The notes: generated by a model not told the origin, from the sequence alone. 64,000 bases of DNA from Actibacterium mucosum KCTC 23349 (GCF_000647975.1 NZ_JFKE01000002.1:558001-622000); one strand, 5' to 3'; shown: positions 1 through 8,769, numbered from the stretch's first letter. Numbers and translations: made by a program.

Positions 1-2
1 CA

Positions 3-74
3 ATCGACGGCACCACGGCGATTCGGCGGGCCAAAGATTCGAAAATTCGCAGTAAAATTGACGACAGTCGCTGA
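3..74 (+). CDS. possible 3' end of an upstream gene (partial)
   Basis: A reading frame is open from the window edge to a TGA at 72-74 and gives 23 residues rich in Lys, Arg, Ile and Asp, which looks like a soluble C-terminus. The other two forward frames look less protein-like. The fragment is too short to assign a function, and it may be non-coding. Confidence 0.25.
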   Translation: MDGTTAIRRAKDSKIRSKIDDSR

Positions 75-80
75 CCGCCA

Positions 81-127
81 CCTATACCAACGAGACCAGA
101 CCTAACCTTTTGTGGCTGCCCCTATCC
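81..127 (+). promoter_or_regulatory. three CCTAWCC-type direct repeats at 20-bp spacing
   Basis: The heptamers CCTATAC (81-87), CCTAACC (101-107) and CCTATCC (121-127) start exactly 20 bp apart, on nearly the same helix face. The middle copy continues as CCTAACCTTTTG, which matches CCTATCCTTTTG at 7849-7860 in 11 of 12 bases. They lie 138-184 bp upstream of the response-regulator start. I infer an operator array for a regulator of the glycan locus, possibly the response regulator itself. The rest of 75-264 holds one CtrA-like half site, TTAACCAT, at 216-223, and nothing else I can support. Confidence 0.5.
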
Positions 128-264
128 CTCGTTTCGACCCCGTCGTGGCGGAACCAGTTGTAATTTGAGGACATGTAGTAACCCGTTCAAAAGGGCGCAT
201 TCCTCATGCTGGCTGTTAACCATTGTTCCCCCTACCGTTTCCCAGTTCCGGCGAGGGGTGCGCC

Positions 265-867
265 ATGCGGATCCTGATTGCAGATGATCACGACCTTGTC
301 CGGGACACGATGGCTTTCTACCTTCTGCGCGAAGGTGCGCAGGATGTGATTGGCGCGTCGGACCTGCCCCTGGCGATACAGGCGGTCGCTACACATCCCC
401 CCTTCGACATCATCTTGCTGGATTACGCGATGCCGGGAATGGACGGGTTGGGCGGTTTGTCCCGGATGCGGCTTGCCGCGGGTTCCGTGCCCGTGACGCT
501 GTTCTCTGGCAGATTGACCCCGTCGCTTGCCCAAAGTGCCGTTGCGTCCGGTGCCGCTGGTGTCATCCCCAAAAGCCTGAAGCCTCAGTCGCTTTATGCC
601 GCGCTGCACCTGATGATCGCCGGCGAATGCTTTTTGCCGTTCGAACTGACCGTCGCCGGTCCCGGAACGCCGGACCCGAACCTGACACAACGTGAATTGG
701 ATGTCCTGACAGGTCTTGGCCAGGGCTGGTCCAACAAGAGGATCGCCGCCGCGTTGGGTCTGCAGGACGTCACGGTGAAATCTTACGTTAGGAGCTTGTG
801 CCGCAAACTTGGGGCACACAACCGCACCCATGCCGCCCTGACCGCACGCGCCCGTGACCTGATCTGA
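265..867 (+). CDS. response regulator, REC-LuxR type
   Basis: A two-domain response regulator of about 200 residues. The N-terminal receiver has the acidic pair near D7/D8, phospho-acceptor D53 in LLDYAMPGMDG, Ser at the switch Thr/Ser position (S79) and Lys101 in GVIPK. The C-terminal LuxR/FixJ helix-turn-helix (about 138-195) carries LTQRELDVL and VTVKSYVRSL. Start 265 is chosen because MRILIADDHD is the normal receiver N-terminus and GAGGGG precedes it; an ATG at 223 would add 14 atypical residues. No histidine kinase is present nearby. As first gene of the + strand glycan locus it probably controls surface-polysaccharide expression, which is inference. Confidence 0.93.
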   Translation: MRILIADDHDLVRDTMAFYLLREGAQDVIGASDLPLAIQAVATHPPFDIILLDYAMPGMDGLGGLSRMRLAAGSVPVTLFSGRLTPSLAQSAVASGAAGVIPKSLKPQSLYAALHLMIAGECFLPFELTVAGPGTPDPNLTQRELDVLTGLGQGWSNKRIAAALGLQDVTVKSYVRSLCRKLGAHNRTHAALTARARDLI

Positions 868-876
868 AAGCCGGCC

Positions 877-3800
877 ATGCAGCCCGCCCCTATGCAGCAA
901 GTTGACGACACACAGGATGGCATGCGCCTGCTGCTGGCCGCCCTGGCAGCCGCTGTTCTGTTTCACGGTGGCCTGCTGCCGTTCACACATGGCAACACCT
1001 ACGACGCCTATATCCACATGTTCTTTGCAGACAGCTATCACAGGTCGTGGTTCGACCCGTGGGAGCCGCGATGGTACACCGGCTTTGCCACCACCAGCTA
1101 TCCGCCGGGCACGCATATGGCGATTGGCGGCTTGATGCACCTAATGCCTCTGCGGGCTGCGTTCGTGGTGGTGCAGTTGCTTGGGCTGTTGTTGTTGGTG
1201 GTTGGTGTCTATCGGTTTTCGCTGCTGTGGGTCACGGCGCGCCCGGCAGGGTTTGCGGCGCTGTCGCTTGTGGTGGCCTCGTCCATTTCGGAAACGATCC
1301 ACCTGTTCGGGCAATTGCCGACGATCTTTTCACTGGGTGTGTTCCTGAACGGCTTGCCTTACGTCTATCGCTGGATCGTAGCGGGGCGGTGGATCGACCT
1401 TGCGCTTGCCGTCATTTTTGCCGCCGCCACAACCGCGGCGCATCACGTGACCACGATCTTTGGCGGTGTGTTGTTCATTCTGCCGCTGGGGCTGCACGCA
1501 TTGCGCGGGGTGGTGGCAGCAACCTCTCGCGATCGCATGTGGCGCGTGATCAAGGCGCTGGGGCGTGGTGTCCTGCTGGCGGCAGCGATGCTGTCGGCGA
1601 TTGTGGTGACGGTGCTGCCTTATTGGATCTGGTCTGTAAGCGATCCGATCACGCAGGTCTCGATCCCCCATGGCAGCCGAGAGAATTTCCTGGTGCGCCG
1701 CGATCTGGGTTTCATCTTTTTCCTTTTGCCCTGGGGCACGGCGTTGTTGGTCTTGCCTTACGCCCTTTGGAAAACCGCAACCACGCGCCTTTGGCCCTTG
1801 GGGGTGTCTGTCCTGTTGTGTTTCATTCTGGGAACAGGCGGTACCACCCCCATATCGCGCGCCATTCTGGGAGGTGCGTTCGACATCCTGACACTGGATC
1901 GTTTCACCTTTTGGGCCACGATCCTGATCCTGCCCTTCACCGGCTATCTTCTGGACGGATTGTTGCGCGGCGGGACGGCCGCGAGCCTGCGTTCGGCCCT
2001 TGGGCGCGGGTTTTATGCCATTCTGCTGGGCAGCTACTTTGCCGCCACGGTCGGGCTTGCGGTCTTTGCCGCCATCCTGCCAACCATCCAGCCCACGCAG
2101 CCGCGCCATATCGATCCGGCCCCCATTGTAAAGTTCATGGCCGAGGACAACCATGACCGCTGGCGATACCTGACATTGGGCTTCGGGGACCAATTTGCGT
2201 ATCTGTCTGCGCAAACCGCGGCGCAATCGGTGGATGGAAACTATCACTCGGCCCGCCGTTTGTCGAACCTGACGCGCTATTCGGTGGAGCGGTTGGAGAA
2301 CGCCAAGTATCTTGGCGTGCCGGGGCTGGGGTCGTTGAAGCAGTTTCTTGTAAATGCCGAAGACTATCACCTGAAATTCACGTTTTCGAACGACGCTTTT
2401 TACGACCCGCTGCTGCATTTCACCGGCTGGGTTCGGCTGACGCGGCTGTCCAATGGCGTGACCGTTTGGGAGAGGCCGGATATCAGCCCCCTGCCCGCCC
2501 TCAGCCCGCGCCGCCACATCCCCGAGTTACATATGCTAATGTGGGGGCTGATCCCGCCAGGCGCTTTGTTGCTGGCGCTGGCCGTCTTTGCCATCAGCGT
2601 GGTCAAGCGCAGCTTTGGCGCGGTTCCGGGGGATCCCAAGCCGGTTTTGCCTCGCAGCACAGGGTTTCGGAACGCGCGGCTGGTTTTCTGGGTGGTCACC
2701 ACCGGCGTTGCCGCTGTTGTAGTTCTAACCATTGGGACGGGGCTGTGGGTTTCCGCCCAGATGCGCAGGCCCGTGGACCCGCAACAGGTGATTGCTGCCT
2801 ATTTCGACGCGCTGGACTTTCGTCGGTTCGAGGCAGCTTTTGCCCGGCTTGATCCCGTAACGCGGCCCGACTTTGACACGGCCATGTTCAACTGGCGCTG
2901 GCGTGGCGGGTTGATCGCGTCTTATGGCAAGTTGACAGATATACGCGCCACCCCCGTCGCCGCGACCGGAGACATCGCCGATTGGCGGGTGGAGCTTGAC
3001 TGGCTGACCGCATTGGATGTGCGGACCGAAACCATGGACCTGCGGCTGGTGCGGCGCGATGGGCATTGGTACTTGTTGCCTCTGCATCTGCGGCCGGTGC
3101 AAACACCGCAGCGTCTGCAACGCGGGGCCGAAACCGCATGGAACCTGCCCGGCCGTCGACAGCCGCGCCCCGAAACCGATCTGCACCGCGACCGCCTGGA
3201 CCGCCCCGAGATCGCGCTGAGCCGGGCGCAACTTGTAGAACATGACGGGCGCTACAACCTTGTGGGGCTTGTCTATAATCAGGATGCGGACCCGGCCTAT
3301 GTATCGGTATTTGGCGACCTTTTGGCGGGCAACACTCGATTGGCGCGCACAGCAACCGCGCAAATTGCGGGCCAGCAATTGCTGCCATTGGAATCCACCG
3401 GATTTCGTGTCGCGTTTGAAGGCGTGTTGTCGTTGGACGACGCGGCGACCGCGTTTGATCCCACACTGTTCATACCCCCGCAACTGTCGGCCCCGCCGGA
3501 TGACGCAACGTTGTCAGCCCGGGCCTTGGTGACCACGCAGGGGCTTTACCGTGGGGTGGCTCTGAATGGTGTCCAAGTCACCTCGGATGACGGGCGACCT
3601 GAGATCACTGGGCTTGCTGTCAACACCGGCAACCAGCCGGCCTCGATCACGCGCATCGTTGTTCTGGCCTATGACATGGACGGCGCACCGGTTTGGGCCG
3701 AGGCGGGATTTGTCGAAACCAACATCTATCCAGGTCAAAGCGCGCCGTTTCATATGACATTGCCCGCCCGCAAGGACCTGCGCGTCATTGCCCGGCTTGG

Positions 3801-3945
3801 TACAGGCAACCAGATCGTCAACGGCGCAACACCCGGCCCCGACGCAACCGCCCCCGTACCGCCCGAGAAGATCATGGTTGATATTCCCGGCTATGCGGCC
3901 CTGCATCTGTACGTGTCTTCCATGACTTATGACCCCTTGTTCTAG
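877..3945 (+). CDS. large GT-C-like membrane protein with periplasmic tail
   Basis: A 1022-residue protein. Residues about 15-400 form many hydrophobic helices, and a second hydrophobic cluster lies near 555-640. The first loop after helix 1 (TYDAYIHMFFADSYHRSW) carries acidic residues where GT-C glycosyltransferases keep their catalytic Asp. The fold resembles the PTPS-related membrane family (PF10131), recalled from memory. After the last helix (about residue 620) an NTF2-like segment begins (VIAAYFDALDFRRFEAAF), followed by a beta-rich region. It starts 9 nt after the response regulator and ends just before the Ig-like gene. I infer a polyprenyl-phosphate-dependent transferase or polymerase in the glycan pathway; the exact activity is unknown. 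Confidence 0.75.
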   Translation: MQPAPMQQVDDTQDGMRLLLAALAAAVLFHGGLLPFTHGNTYDAYIHMFFADSYHRSWFDPWEPRWYTGFATTSYPPGTHMAIGGLMHLMPLRAAFVVVQLLGLLLLVVGVYRFSLLWVTARPAGFAALSLVVASSISETIHLFGQLPTIFSLGVFLNGLPYVYRWIVAGRWIDLALAVIFAAATTAAHHVTTIFGGVLFILPLGLHALRGVVAATSRDRMWRVIKALGRGVLLAAAMLSAIVVTVLPYWIWSVSDPITQVSIPHGSRENFLVRRDLGFIFFLLPWGTALLVLPYALWKTATTRLWPLGVSVLLCFILGTGGTTPISRAILGGAFDILTLDRFTFWATILILPFTGYLLDGLLRGGTAASLRSALGRGFYAILLGSYFAATVGLAVFAAILPTIQPTQPRHIDPAPIVKFMAEDNHDRWRYLTLGFGDQFAYLSAQTAAQSVDGNYHSARRLSNLTRYSVERLENAKYLGVPGLGSLKQFLVNAEDYHLKFTFSNDAFYDPLLHFTGWVRLTRLSNGVTVWERPDISPLPALSPRRHIPELHMLMWGLIPPGALLLALAVFAISVVKRSFGAVPGDPKPVLPRSTGFRNARLVFWVVTTGVAAVVVLTIGTGLWVSAQMRRPVDPQQVIAAYFDALDFRRFEAAFARLDPVTRPDFDTAMFNWRWRGGLIASYGKLTDIRATPVAATGDIADWRVELDWLTALDVRTETMDLRLVRRDGHWYLLPLHLRPVQTPQRLQRGAETAWNLPGRRQPRPETDLHRDRLDRPEIALSRAQLVEHDGRYNLVGLVYNQDADPAYVSVFGDLLAGNTRLARTATAQIAGQQLLPLESTGFRVAFEGVLSLDDAATAFDPTLFIPPQLSAPPDDATLSARALVTTQGLYRGVALNGVQVTSDDGRPEITGLAVNTGNQPASITRIVVLAYDMDGAPVWAEAGFVETNIYPGQSAPFHMTLPARKDLRVIARLGTGNQIVNGATPGPDATAPVPPEKIMVDIPGYAALHLYVSSMTYDPLF

Positions 3946-3954
3946 GTGACCTGC

Positions 3955-4983
3955 ATGCGATTGCTCCTATTCCTTTTTAGCCTTATCCCCCTGCAGGCCG
4001 TGGCCGAACCCGTGCACAGGGATGCCTTTGGCATCCTGCCCGCATCCGCCGTTTCGCCGGAACGCATGCAATGGGCGGATCTGCGGCCATCTACCAACGA
4101 ACCGGTCCACATCCTTTTGTTTGTCGGGCCAAAATCGTTGCAGGCTGGCGGCCCACAGGGCAACGCCGTGGCGCTTGTGACCGACATGTGGGGGAACCTG
4201 GTCCCTGACGGCCAGGTAACATTTCAGCGGGACGGATTCACGCCGATGGACGCAACCCTGCACGATGGTCTGGCGCATCTTCGGTTCGCGGCGCCAACGC
4301 GGGCCGGCACCTACGATATCCACGCAACCATCGATGGCCAGCAATCCGCCCGCGCGCAGCTGCGGGTCACGGCCGCACTGAGCAGCATTTCCCCAATCCT
4401 TGTGCCCGCCGATGGCCCGTTGCGCCCTGAAAAGCTGACCACCTTTGCCTCGCGTGACCTGCGGGACCGATACGGGAATCCGGTCGAAAACGGCACCGCC
4501 GCAACGCTGATGCTGCAACATAACGATGGCACACTCAGCCACGTGGTTGCCCCGGTTGTCGCTGGCCGCGTGCAGGTTCCATTTCTGCCGCGCGACGTTG
4601 ATGCGGGCGGCACGCTGGCCCTTTCCGTCGGGGCGCAAGACACCGCCGCTTCGGTGCAGTTCGCGCCGCTGGCCGCGGACGTGCCCGTTGCCGCACAGCT
4701 GTGGACCCCGACCGCGGGGTTGCTGGCCCTGCGCGTTGGACCGCTGACCACCGATGCCGGGTATCTTTTGCCCGACGGGGCACCAATCACCGTTCAGGCC
4801 ACCGCCTCGCAAGGTGCGACCGACACCCGCACGGGCTGGGTCCGCGACGGTCATTTCCAAACACTTCTGTCCCTGCGTCCCGCAACACAACCGGTTCGGC
4901 TGACCATCGAAACCGCCCTTGGGATTGCGGAACTGCATGTCGAAACCGGCCCCGCACCCGCAGATCTGCCTGGAGCGCCGTAA
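3955..4983 (+). CDS. secreted Ig-like-domain protein
   Basis: 342 residues, start ATG at 3955, giving a typical signal peptide (MRLLLFLFSLIPLQAVA, cleaved near AEP). A GTG at 3946 would only add three residues. The mature part is beta-rich. Segments such as ALVTDMWGNLVPDGQVTF and the DRYGNPVENGTAATL stretch resemble invasin/Big-1-type Ig domains (around residues 60-130 and 155-230). It overlaps the next gene by one base (TAATG), so the two are translationally coupled. A periplasmic or surface scaffold that partners the hydrolase or glycan is plausible. There is no catalytic motif, and I assign no specific function. Confidence 0.7.
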   Translation: MRLLLFLFSLIPLQAVAEPVHRDAFGILPASAVSPERMQWADLRPSTNEPVHILLFVGPKSLQAGGPQGNAVALVTDMWGNLVPDGQVTFQRDGFTPMDATLHDGLAHLRFAAPTRAGTYDIHATIDGQQSARAQLRVTAALSSISPILVPADGPLRPEKLTTFASRDLRDRYGNPVENGTAATLMLQHNDGTLSHVVAPVVAGRVQVPFLPRDVDAGGTLALSVGAQDTAASVQFAPLAADVPVAAQLWTPTAGLLALRVGPLTTDAGYLLPDGAPITVQATASQGATDTRTGWVRDGHFQTLLSLRPATQPVRLTIETALGIAELHVETGPAPADLPGAP

Positions 4984-6467
4984 TGCCACGAACCGCGTAT
5001 TTCCTGGGGTTTCTAGCCCTTTTTGGCACAATCATGTGGATGGCCGCCGGGGCCTTCGGCGTCGCGTCGCAGCGGCAGGTGCAACATGTGTACCTTGCCG
5101 ACGCCTTGGCCCCGCTGCCGGACACGGACATGCAGGTGTCGTGGCACGCACCCAACCGTCCGTTGTCCCGCCCCCTCAGCGATGCCGAGCGTTTGCTGAT
5201 CGGCCGCGCCTTTGCCCAAGGGTTCCGCAACCTCGCCCTCGCGCAAGAGGCCCATGACCCCCTTCTTCTGGTCGACCATTTCACCGGCATCGCGGCCAAA
5301 CGCGCCGCTTTGTCGGTCACAGATGCCAAGACGCATGGCGGGCGAATGGTTGTTCTGTCGCATAATCTGACTCCCACCTTCTTTCACCCCGACGGATCGC
5401 TGTTTCAGGCGAAAACGCAGATGTTGACGGCCCGGTTCCTGCCGGACACCGACGGAGGGCTGCGTCATGTCGAACTGACGCGCGATACCGGCACAGTCAC
5501 ATTCCGCAACGGGCTGATCGGGTGGCGCATTTGGTCGTTTGAGCGGCGCGGCAGCACCCCCGTCACACGGCAACCCGCGCCGTGGACCGGTCGGATGAAC
5601 GGCATCAACTACTATCCTGCCGCGACCCCGTGGCGGGCATTCTGGCCCCGCTTCGACGCAAATCAAACCGCCGCGGATCTTGATCGTATCACCGGACTGG
5701 GTGCCGACACGATCCGCATCTTTTTGCAACGCGAGGCTTTTCTTGGCCCCGACGCCGCCACCCACCTTGCCCACCTGGAAACTCTTTTGGGCTTGGCCCG
5801 GGAAAGGGGCCTGCGGGTGGTGCCCACCCTGTTTGACCTGAAGGGCGACTATGGTCTGGCCACATGGCCAACCGACCGAACCTATCTGCGTGCCGTTCTG
5901 CCGGTGCTGACCGCCTTTCCAAATGTCGAACTGGTTGATCTGAAAAACGAACCCGACCTCGACTTTGCCACCCATGGCCGGGCCAAGGTTGAGGCATGGA
6001 TTTCCACCATGTCGCAGATCACCGGTCAGATTGCACCCGCGCTGCCGCAAACCGTCGGTTGGTCCCATGTGGATGCCGCGCCGGTGATGGCCGATCAGCT
6101 GGACGTCCTGACTTATCACGACTACGCCGACATTGCCGGAACGGCGGCGCGCCTGACGGATCTGCGCACGGCTTTTCCCGACCATCCCGTTTTGGTGACC
6201 GAGATCGGGGCCTCGACCTTTGGGTTGCTGCTGGGACAGCCCGGATCGCCCACTTCGCAGGCGCGCAAGCTGGATCTACGCATGCGCGCCCTGAAGGATG
6301 CGGATGGCGTGTTCATCTGGACGCTTTACGACTTCCCCAATGTAGACCCCAGTGTTGTCGGCCGTTCCCCCTGGGTACGCAAACTGCAATCCGGGTTTGG
6401 CCTGCTGCGCGCTGACGGGGGTGAAAAACCTGCCGCTGCCGTCATTCGCCGTCATTTCGGGGAATAG
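4983..6467 (+). CDS. membrane-anchored glycoside hydrolase, clan GH-A (GH5-like)
   Basis: 494 residues with an N-terminal hydrophobic anchor (about 5-26). A beta-rich segment of roughly 170 residues precedes a TIM-barrel domain beginning at GRMNGINYYP. Clan GH-A catalytic residues are visible: the acid/base Glu near residue 322 in VDLKNEPDLD after strand 4, and the nucleophile Glu near 406 in VLVTEIGAST after strand 7. Aromatic sugar-site positions include FIWTLYDFPN near the end. Start is the ATG overlapping the upstream stop (TAATG at 4981-4985). Within a polysaccharide locus it probably trims or edits the nascent glycan, as other synthase-linked hydrolases do. The substrate cannot be read from sequence. 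Confidence 0.82.
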   Translation: MPRTAYFLGFLALFGTIMWMAAGAFGVASQRQVQHVYLADALAPLPDTDMQVSWHAPNRPLSRPLSDAERLLIGRAFAQGFRNLALAQEAHDPLLLVDHFTGIAAKRAALSVTDAKTHGGRMVVLSHNLTPTFFHPDGSLFQAKTQMLTARFLPDTDGGLRHVELTRDTGTVTFRNGLIGWRIWSFERRGSTPVTRQPAPWTGRMNGINYYPAATPWRAFWPRFDANQTAADLDRITGLGADTIRIFLQREAFLGPDAATHLAHLETLLGLARERGLRVVPTLFDLKGDYGLATWPTDRTYLRAVLPVLTAFPNVELVDLKNEPDLDFATHGRAKVEAWISTMSQITGQIAPALPQTVGWSHVDAAPVMADQLDVLTYHDYADIAGTAARLTDLRTAFPDHPVLVTEIGASTFGLLLGQPGSPTSQARKLDLRMRALKDADGVFIWTLYDFPNVDPSVVGRSPWVRKLQSGFGLLRADGGEKPAAAVIRRHFGE

Positions 6468-6487
6468 CCCTATCCCTTGGCATAGGG
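6468..6487. promoter_or_regulatory. CCCTAT/ATAGGG inverted repeat (shared motif)
   Basis: CCCTAT (6468-6473) and ATAGGG (6482-6487) form a perfect 6-bp inverted repeat around an 8-nt spacer, directly after the hydrolase stop codon. CCTATCCCTTGG at 6469-6480 recurs exactly inverted as CCAAGGGATAGG at 7795-7806. Another ATAGGG lies at 6549-6554, before the glycosyltransferase gene. The hairpin has no following T-run, so a terminator is unlikely. An operator for the same regulator as the 81-127 array is inferred. Confidence 0.4.
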
Positions 6488-6584
6488 CGCCCCTCCATCT
6501 GCGCGGCGCGCCACGCCTTTGCGCCCAACCGTGTGGTGTCCTGCGCGCATAGGGTTGATCCGTCCCAGCCAGATGGAGCCACCA

Positions 6585-7805
6585 ATGCGCCTTGCCCTTG
6601 TCACCGCCTTCCCCCCGGGCCAGCAGAGCCTGAATGAATACGGCTATCACCTTGCACGCGAACTGACCCGGCACCCCGATGTGTCCGAGGTCGTCGTGAT
6701 CGCGGACGTGCTGACCACCCCCATGGTCGAACTGAACCTTGGCCCCAAGCTGACCGTGCACCGCGTTTGGAAATTCAATGCGGTATCTGCAGGCCCCGCA
6801 ATCCTGCGCAGCCTCGCCAGTACCAAGGCTGATGCCGTGTTGTGGAACGTGCAGGCCGCTACCTTTGGCAACCGCGAACTACCGGCCGCGCTGGGCCTTT
6901 TGGCCCCCGCCATGGCCCGTGTGATGGGAACCCCCAGCGGCGTTATCGCCCATAACGTGCTGGGTGCGGTTGACCTGAACCACACGCAATTGCGGGGCCA
7001 AAAACTGCGTCAGGGGCTGGTTCAGGCCGGGGGCAGCATTGTGAACCGGGCGCTGATGGCTGCCAATTACGTTTCGGTCACGCTGGACACGTATCTTGTC
7101 CACCTCAGGTCCCTAAACCCGCGTGCGGATGTCACCCATATCCCGCATGGTACCTTTGATTGCGCAGCCCCTGCAGCCCCGCCATTGGCAAACCGGCCCA
7201 GCCGGATTGTCACGATGGGCAAGTTCGGCACCTACAAGCGCCTTGAAACCCTGCTGGCCGCGTTTGATATCCTGCGCCAGCGTCCTGAATACGCTGGCTA
7301 TGAACTTGTCATCGGTGGCACGGATCACCCCAGCGTGGCGGGCTATATGTCCCACATTGCCCAATCGCGCCGCACCGATCGCGGCGTGCATTTCGCGGGT
7401 TACGTGGCCGAGCAGGATGTCCCCGGGTTCTTTCACGACGCGCGGATCGCCGTGTTTGACTATTTGTCCACCACCGGCAGTTCGGGCGTTCTGCATCAGG
7501 CGGCCAGCTTTGGCACCGTTCCCGTCTTCCCCGATATCGGCGATTTTGTTGCCGTGTCGCAGGACGAAGGCATCTCGGGTGCCAATTACCTGCCCAATAA
7601 TGCCACCGACCTTGCCCGCGCGATGCGGTCCGTGCTGGACGACGCGAAATGGTCGCAAGCCATAGCGGATAAAAATCAGAAGGCTGCGGCGCATATGCCC
7701 CTGTCACAGGTCGCCGCGTGGCATGTGGACCGGTTGCAGCATCTGGGTCGCAAGCCCCGCCCCCATGGCACCACCGCCACGGCTACAGCCCCTACCAAGG
7801 GATAG
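6585..7805 (+). CDS. GT-B glycosyltransferase (GT4-like)
   Basis: 406 residues with two Rossmann-like halves. The N-terminal half starts MRLALVTAFPPGQQSLNEYGYHL, typical of an acceptor domain with a Pro/Gly-rich first loop. The C-terminal half contains IVTMGKFGTYKRLETLLAAF and then LVIGGTDHPS and VHFAGYV, the usual GT4 donor-site segments. Start 6585 has GGAG five bases upstream; an in-frame ATG at 6573 would overlap that site. The gene has about 117 nt of upstream space with the shared CCTATCC motif. It probably adds one sugar to the lipid-linked or surface glycan at the cytoplasmic face. Donor and acceptor are unknown. Confidence 0.85.
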   Translation: MRLALVTAFPPGQQSLNEYGYHLARELTRHPDVSEVVVIADVLTTPMVELNLGPKLTVHRVWKFNAVSAGPAILRSLASTKADAVLWNVQAATFGNRELPAALGLLAPAMARVMGTPSGVIAHNVLGAVDLNHTQLRGQKLRQGLVQAGGSIVNRALMAANYVSVTLDTYLVHLRSLNPRADVTHIPHGTFDCAAPAAPPLANRPSRIVTMGKFGTYKRLETLLAAFDILRQRPEYAGYELVIGGTDHPSVAGYMSHIAQSRRTDRGVHFAGYVAEQDVPGFFHDARIAVFDYLSTTGSSGVLHQAASFGTVPVFPDIGDFVAVSQDEGISGANYLPNNATDLARAMRSVLDDAKWSQAIADKNQKAAAHMPLSQVAAWHVDRLQHLGRKPRPHGTTATATAPTKG

Positions 7806-7876
7806 GTCACGTGCCATCCGGCGGGTTCGACCCGCCAATCGGACACCGCCTATCCTTTTGAATTCACGCCCTATCC
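7797..7876. promoter_or_regulatory. CCTATCC motif copies upstream of the GT2 gene
   Basis: GGATAGG (7800-7806, reverse orientation, overlapping the preceding stop codon), CCTATCC (7849-7855) and CCTATCC (7870-7876) lie in the 136-nt gap before the GT2 gene. The last two are 21 bp apart, about two helical turns, like the 20-bp phasing at 81-127. I read this as an internal regulated promoter region of the glycan locus. Confidence 0.45.
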
Positions 7877-7941
7877 TCCTGCCGCCCCGTCCTGCCCGGC
7901 ATGACAACGTAGACCAGTTTTTAATCAGTGAAGAGGATGTC

Positions 7942-8769
7942 ATGAACAAGATCTGCACCATCGAAGCGCCGCTGCAACCGGTTGTTGGCCTGTCCAAGAT
8001 GCCATCGGACGTCACCATCGTGGTCCCTTGCTTTAACGAGGAACAGCGCCTGTCGCGGACGGCTTTCCTGCGCTATCTCGACACCGCGCCAAACGTGTCC
8101 TTCCTGTTCGTGAATGACGGCAGCCGTGACGGCACCCTGGCCTTGTTGAACGCTTTGGCCGCACAGGCGGGTGGCCGGGTGCAGGTCCTGAACCTGCCCG
8201 CCAACCGGGGCAAGGCCGAGGCCGTGCGTCAGGGGCTGCGTGCCGCGGCGCACGACGGAGCGGACCATATCGGGTACTGGGACGCGGACCTTGCGACGCC
8301 GCTGGATGCCATCGACGACTTTATCCGTGTGCTGGACAAATTCCGCGCAACCCAGGTTGTGTTTGGCGCACGTCGGCAATTGTTGGGCCATCGCATCCGC
8401 CGCACCCCCATGCGCCGAGCCGTTTCGTTTGTGTGCGCGGCGCTGGCCCGTCAGGCAATCCGATTGCCGGTTGGCGACACGCAGTGCGGCGCGAAACTGC
8501 TGCGCAACACGCCCAACCTGCGCGCGGCGATTGCCACGCCCTTTACCGCCGGATGGCTGTTTGATGTGGAGCTTTTCGCCCGCCTTTCGGCCAACCTTCC
8601 CGACCGACACCGCGCGTTCTACGAACAGCCGTTGATGGAATGGCAAGAGGTTGCCGGGTCCAAGGTCTCGGCCGCCGCCATTCTGCGCAGTGGCCTGCAC
8701 ATGCTGTGGCTGATCGTGCGGATGCGGCTTGCCACGCGGCCCACGCCGCAAGACATGCCGGCCACATGA
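7942..8769 (+). CDS. GT2 glycosyltransferase, polyprenyl-phosphate sugar synthase type
   Basis: 275 residues of the DPM1/GtrB-like GT2 family. Visible are VTIVVPCFNEEQRL, the nucleotide-binding VNDGSRDGT, the NRGKAEAVRQG segment and the metal-binding DAD in GYWDADLATPLDA. There are no C-terminal membrane helices, so it is probably soluble or peripheral. Start 7942 has GAGG about seven bases upstream. Such enzymes load a sugar onto undecaprenyl or dolichyl phosphate at the cytoplasmic face. The GtrA gene and a GT-C-like protein downstream complete the usual three-part glycosylation set. Overlaps the flippase gene by 4 nt (ATGA). The sugar could be mannose, given the PMI cupin, but that is inference. 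Confidence 0.88.
   Translation: MNKICTIEAPLQPVVGLSKMPSDVTIVVPCFNEEQRLSRTAFLRYLDTAPNVSFLFVNDGSRDGTLALLNALAAQAGGRVQVLNLPANRGKAEAVRQGLRAAAHDGADHIGYWDADLATPLDAIDDFIRVLDKFRATQVVFGARRQLLGHRIRRTPMRRAVSFVCAALARQAIRLPVGDTQCGAKLLRNTPNLRAAIATPFTAGWLFDVELFARLSANLPDRHRAFYEQPLMEWQEVAGSKVSAAAILRSGLHMLWLIVRMRLATRPTPQDMPAT

Noticed and set aside
232-1140. 302-codon - strand open frame opposite the response regulator and the first GT-C-like gene
   Set aside because: It lies across two well-supported genes and its translation is rich in Arg, Gln and Gly with no recognisable domain; a high-G+C shadow frame.
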